Assembly (NCBI GenBank): GCA_026874595.1
Contig: CM049314.1
Coordinates: 30,389,729-30,453,728 of the forward strand
DNA from: Sipunculus nudus
Lineage: Eukaryota; Annelida; Sipuncula; Golfingiida; Sipunculidae
Direction of reading: 5' to 3'
Length of the DNA: 64,000 nucleotides
Positions 60,221 through 64,000 of the stretch are shown piece after piece. The position numbers and the translations under genes were made by a program. The notes under the pieces are model-generated. The model did not search any database and was not told the DNA's origin. It saw nothing but the letters and a program-made list of their open reading frames with translations. Position 1 is the stretch's first letter. Every line of letters begins with the position of its first letter.

Positions 60221-61960
60221 CACGTCAGTTTATGGGTTAACAGGTATCCTTTTGTGCTTAAAAAAATGTTTGGGTTTATAATCTAATATCACTCAGTGAG
60301 AGTTTCATCCGACTTGACACTGCCTATCTGGTCTAGGGCCTGTCCATTCTTGTAGCTTTTCTTGGCTCACTGAGGAGCATTATGCTGCAAATACCCTAAC
60401 ATACATCTTTGTAGATGCATTATATGAATATCCATTCTATATTTTGCCTGCCGAGCATGCATGGCCAGTATCTATCCACTCCTGGGTTGAGAGAGCACAA
60501 CCTCGTCGCAGCTACTTTGGCCAGGAGTCTTAGTGAGGATAGCAGTCTGGACGAAATTCAAACCAACAACCATGTAGTCACAATTCCAGTGCCCTAACCA
60601 TTATAGGCCATGGGCTAGTGGGGGTCATAGTGCACCCCCCTTGTGATTTACTTTAATAGGTATTTTCATGTAGCCCCAGGTCTAACAATTCGGAAAATTG
60701 ATGTTGCCAGCAAAAAAACTGGGATGGAAGATACCTCCCATGGACTTTTTAACCACACCTACTTTTACAGCTGGAGGCAGATAATTAGGGGTATGGAAAA
60801 TCCAAACAACCCTAACTTTGCAACTCTTGACCAAAATATTTCAAATGACCACTTAAAATGTTTGCCTTGTCAAGATCTACCAGTTCATGCAAATGATATG
60901 CAAATTTATTTTATGAAAAGGTCACTAGAGGTCAAAAGGTTCAAACTTTGACCTTTACCTATAATTTCTCGCATTATCAGGATTTATTTATCGCCGAGAC
61001 CATATAAAGTTTTTTCTTTATTAATGATAAATTAAATGAAGGTTTACAGGTGCTTTTTAATACTTGGAGTCAAAAAGTTTTAAAAGAAGTAATGATTACC
61101 CCGCGGTTTGTAAGATATTCCTGCACTTTTACATACTTTTTGTACGTAATGCTTGATGTGTCGAATAGGAGTAAGGCAAAATCTAACAAGTGGTACTTTG
61201 AAATTTTTCATTGAATCTTTGCAAATGACCACAAAAGATTATATTTGTGCGTTTCTATAAAATGAAACAAATTATGCAAATATTTTCATCGAAGCGTTTG
61301 TTGGAGTCAAAAGTAAACAAAGGGTGACCTCACCAACACCATAGCTGTTTGTTACATATGGTCATTATAAAGCGTGCCATGAAATTTTAATATTGAAACA
61401 AATGTATATTTCTTTCTATCTCTCACTCAACGCATTTCCAGTAAACATTTATCCTAATTATTACCGGTTTGTATCATATATCATGACAGTTATATGTTCT
61501 TAGATATTTGTCACTGGTTCATTGATCTCTGTTAACAGCAACACCCTTATTTTAATTTGACTAGTAACAGGCAAAATATTATTGGGGGGGGGGATAAATA
61601 CGCTTATATCACATATATCCATTTCTATCACTAGAATACAATATATAAGTTATTATAATTCATATTATAATTGATAATTAATTCTCTAGTTAATTACATA
61701 TGATTAATATTATATCTCACCTGGATATATTACTGAGTTCATCATAGAATAATAATTGTAATAATTGATTAAAGATTGCAGTTTTGTTTATCAAGCGATC
61801 TTTTATACTTATACATTAATGGCCTGCCTCCGTGCATTTTGGCGGACTTTGGTTGTCTAGTTTATTTTATATATGGACCTCTGGTGGTCATTTTTTTACT
61901 TATGACTGTCTGTAAGTCTATTCGTTCGCTTGTCATGTCTATTGACTATCATCTTGAACA
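60221..61960. other. Intron sequence after exon 20
   Basis: AT-rich with scattered short motifs; no SBNO exon recognised. A small poly-G tract lies near 61585. Confidence 0.35.
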
Positions 61961-62122
61961 AAAAACTCTCTGACAGGCTGGCTCACTATCTAACCGGTAC
62001 ACCTGTTTCTCATTTTGACTCTGATCAAATGACTCTTTCTCCTGCGGTACATCATACTTTCTGTTTGAGTTAATGTCTATATCTCTGACTAAATGTCTGA
62101 CTAACAGGCAGTTTGTGTTTTT

Positions 62123-62822
62123 AGTATTCGAACAATTGCATAGTCCATAAAAATACAGAAACACTGCCATTTGGATTGACAGTAAGTCAGATTATCAAAC
62201 ATAGTCAGTAGGTGGTCAGATATGACAGTCAGACCAGCTATATCTCTGGGAGGATATTTGCCTGATAGTCAGATTGATGACTATAGCTGTAGCAGTGTTC
62301 AGTCTGTTGAATTAATTGGCTGACACTCTGGTAGTCCAGCTGTCTTTATACCAATGTTTCTGGTCGACAGGTGGTCAGTTATTTTCTGACTACCAGACTG
62401 GTAATCCACAAGACGGCTTCCCCTTTGTTCAACGATACATAAATGCTAGAGCCAGAACTTTAGTCATCAATCTGACTTTCAGGTATATATCCTTTCAGAG
62501 AACTAGCTAACTGATCGTCTAGGAGACAACACACCAGATAAATAATAAATATGTCAAACAGGCTGGCCTTTAGAGAGCAGGTCAGTCAGAAAGACCATGA
62601 CAGATGAACAGCTAGAGTCATAGCCAGGTGGTGGAAAATGTTTGCCACCAGAGTTAGACAAAATCAAATCAGATATCAGTGACTGCCTGACAAGCTTTGT
62701 GTAGGCCTATCTGACTGTCCCTTCTGACTATCTACTGACTATCTGTGGCAGTCTGACTGACTGGCAACCCCACTGGCAGTGTTTCTGTATTTTTCAATGG
62801 ACTATGCAGTTGCTCGAATACT
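62123..62822. mobile_element. Fold-back element with about 50-bp inverted ends and CTGAC-rich core
   Basis: The left arm, AGTATTCGAACAATTGCATA then GTCCAT...AAAATACAGAAACACTGCCA (62123-62170), pairs with the right arm at 62773-62822 (TGGCAGTGTTTCTGTATTTT ... TGCTCGAATACT). The roughly 600-bp core is crowded with GTCAG and CTGAC pentamers. No frame, no clear target duplication. Confidence 0.7.
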
Positions 62823-62839
62823 GTTACGAAGATAAATTT

Positions 62840-62975
62840 TTCATGGAAAAATTCTGGGCCGATCCGGGATTCGAACCCATGTCAGTGGCACACTTGCCCA
62901 GCGTTCCAATCGCTTCGCTAGAAAAGCAAGCTTCACTAGCGAGAAAGTTCGGTCGGCTTTCATGTGAACCCGTAA
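62840..62975 (-). repeat. tRNA-derived SINE head
   Basis: On the minus strand GGGTTCGAATCCCGG is a perfect B-box, with GCGAAGCGATTGGAACGC upstream as a candidate A-box. A diverged copy is at 26640-26775. Confidence 0.65.
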
Positions 62976-63154
62976 CACAACCCCTCTTAAGAGCGTTCTG
63001 CTATCAGAATAAGATTAATTATCCCAGAAGTCACACTTTGGTGAGCTTATTCCCTCGGCCATAAATATAAAGATCGCTTCATTTATAAACTTGCAATTTT
63101 AATCAATTATCACAATTATCATACTATCGTCATCGTCTGTGTCATATTTTGTGA

Positions 63155-64000
63155 ACGTGATAACATTTGAACGACTCAACAATTTTTCATGAAATTTAAA
63201 TTGTTTCTACCAAAATCTCGGCGGAGTTCGAAAACCGGTGACCTTATCCTTCATTATCCCCCATAAATTTGGAAGTATTGTATATTTTTTTCTTAAAATT
63301 TGAAACACTTATTGTTTAAATCAAGTTCCTTAAGGAGCCTGAAACCTGGTGACCTTGACCTGGATCTTCAAGGTCAAATCAGTCAGAATAGAAAGTATTT
63401 GTGAACATTATTATTTTTGAACCACCCAATATATTTTCATGGAATTTGACTTGTGAAATATCTCTGCTAAAATCTCGGACAAGTTCGAAAACTGGTGACC
63501 TTGACCTTCAACATCATGGTCAAATAGGCTGAAACAGAATTATTTCTGAACCCGATAACTTTAGAGGTAGTGCATATTTTTTCCCCAAATTTGAAACACC
63601 AAAGTTTTAATTAAGTCCCTTGAGGAGCTCGATAACTGGTGACGTTGATCTGGATATTCAAGGTCAAATCAGCAAGAAATTATTTTGAATGCTGTAACTT
63701 TTGAATCACTTGATATATTTTCATGAAATTCAACTTGGGAAATGTCTCAACCTGTATCTTGGACCAGTTAAAAATCTGGTGACCTTGACCTTTATCATCA
63801 AGGTTATATTGGATGAATTAAAAAAAATGTGAATCCGATACATTTTGAAGTATCACATATTTTCCATCAAATCTGAAACACTTTTTATTAATAGAGTCTC
63901 TTGAGGAGCTCGATAACTGGTGACCTTGACCTGAATCTTCAAGGTTAAATCAACCTGAATAAAAAATAAAATCTCAGATCAGATCATAACTTGGTCACCT
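63155..64000. repeat. About 145-bp tandem array with TGACCTTGA / TCAAGGTCA palindromes, running off the window
   Basis: The landmark TGACC falls at 63239, 63350, 63496, 63640, 63780 and 63921. Two subtypes alternate, giving a higher-order period near 290 bp. Units share GAACCxxATAACTTTTGAA and TTTTCATGxAATTxxACTTG blocks. Array continues past the right edge. Confidence 0.85.

Noticed and set aside
59846-64000. Further SBNO exons
   Set aside because: No acceptor followed by the expected ISLHAD or RTHRSNQ-type coding block was found; the continuation must be beyond the window or too diverged to see.

Overview
The window is AT-rich metazoan nuclear DNA with short, cleanly spliced exons separated by long introns that are full of transposon debris. 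It is most likely from a mollusc, probably a bivalve. That assignment rests on the intron/exon structure and on interspersed repeats whose AGCTCAG...CTGAGCT hairpin heads, GTCC-rich segments and TGAGCGCCGTGACCC tails resemble, as I remember them, repeats common in bivalve genomes. There is no prokaryotic, organellar or rRNA signature.

The main gene runs on the + strand from 9472 to past 59845. I placed 20 consecutive coding exons whose GT/AG sites and phases all agree. They encode 643 complete codons of a Strawberry-notch family (SBNO) superfamily-2 helicase-like protein. It carries the Walker A motif [10 protein letters not shown], a DECH box, a SAT motif, [14 protein letters not shown], an AEMTGRRGR motif and [10 protein letters not shown]. 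The final exons, including the conserved arginine-rich helicase C-terminus, lie beyond the right edge. Several local signatures look closer to the plant/protist FORGETTER1 branch than to vertebrate SBNO1/2.

A second gene lies antisense inside the 14.9-kb intron 18. It encodes a 315-aa NHL-type beta-propeller protein (47872-48819, minus) with an intronless coding region. A splice acceptor in its 5'UTR and a GC-richer, CpG-bearing upstream tract at 54.4-55.8 kb suggest a distant non-coding first exon and promoter.

The rest is repeat-rich. Positions 1-9471 hold a decayed MULE-like DDE transposase relic (about 850-2174, minus), a 0.43-kb MITE carrying a CTCF-like consensus (3774-4204), and a 2.1-kb non-autonomous hAT-type element with an 8-bp target duplication and TAATAG hexamer arrays at both ends (5559-7653). 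The introns contain tRNA-derived SINEs, pogo-type TA-flanked MITEs, a 1.7-kb composite inverted-repeat element (19974-21673), a 30-bp minisatellite (26105-26410), and a 157-bp tandem array whose monomers carry AGGTCAnnnTGACCT palindromes (27683-29360). They also contain a 0.76-kb hAT-type element (30187-30948), three hairpin-head interspersed elements (14843-17323, 32604-37393, 56430-58690), and a second nuclear-receptor-like tandem array at the right edge (63155-64000).

The two genes are related only by position: one is nested antisense in the other. The strongest observations are the 8-bp TSD hAT-like elements, the tandem arrays of perfect nuclear-receptor palindromes, and a repeat tail that abuts and supplies the splice acceptor region of coding exon 2.
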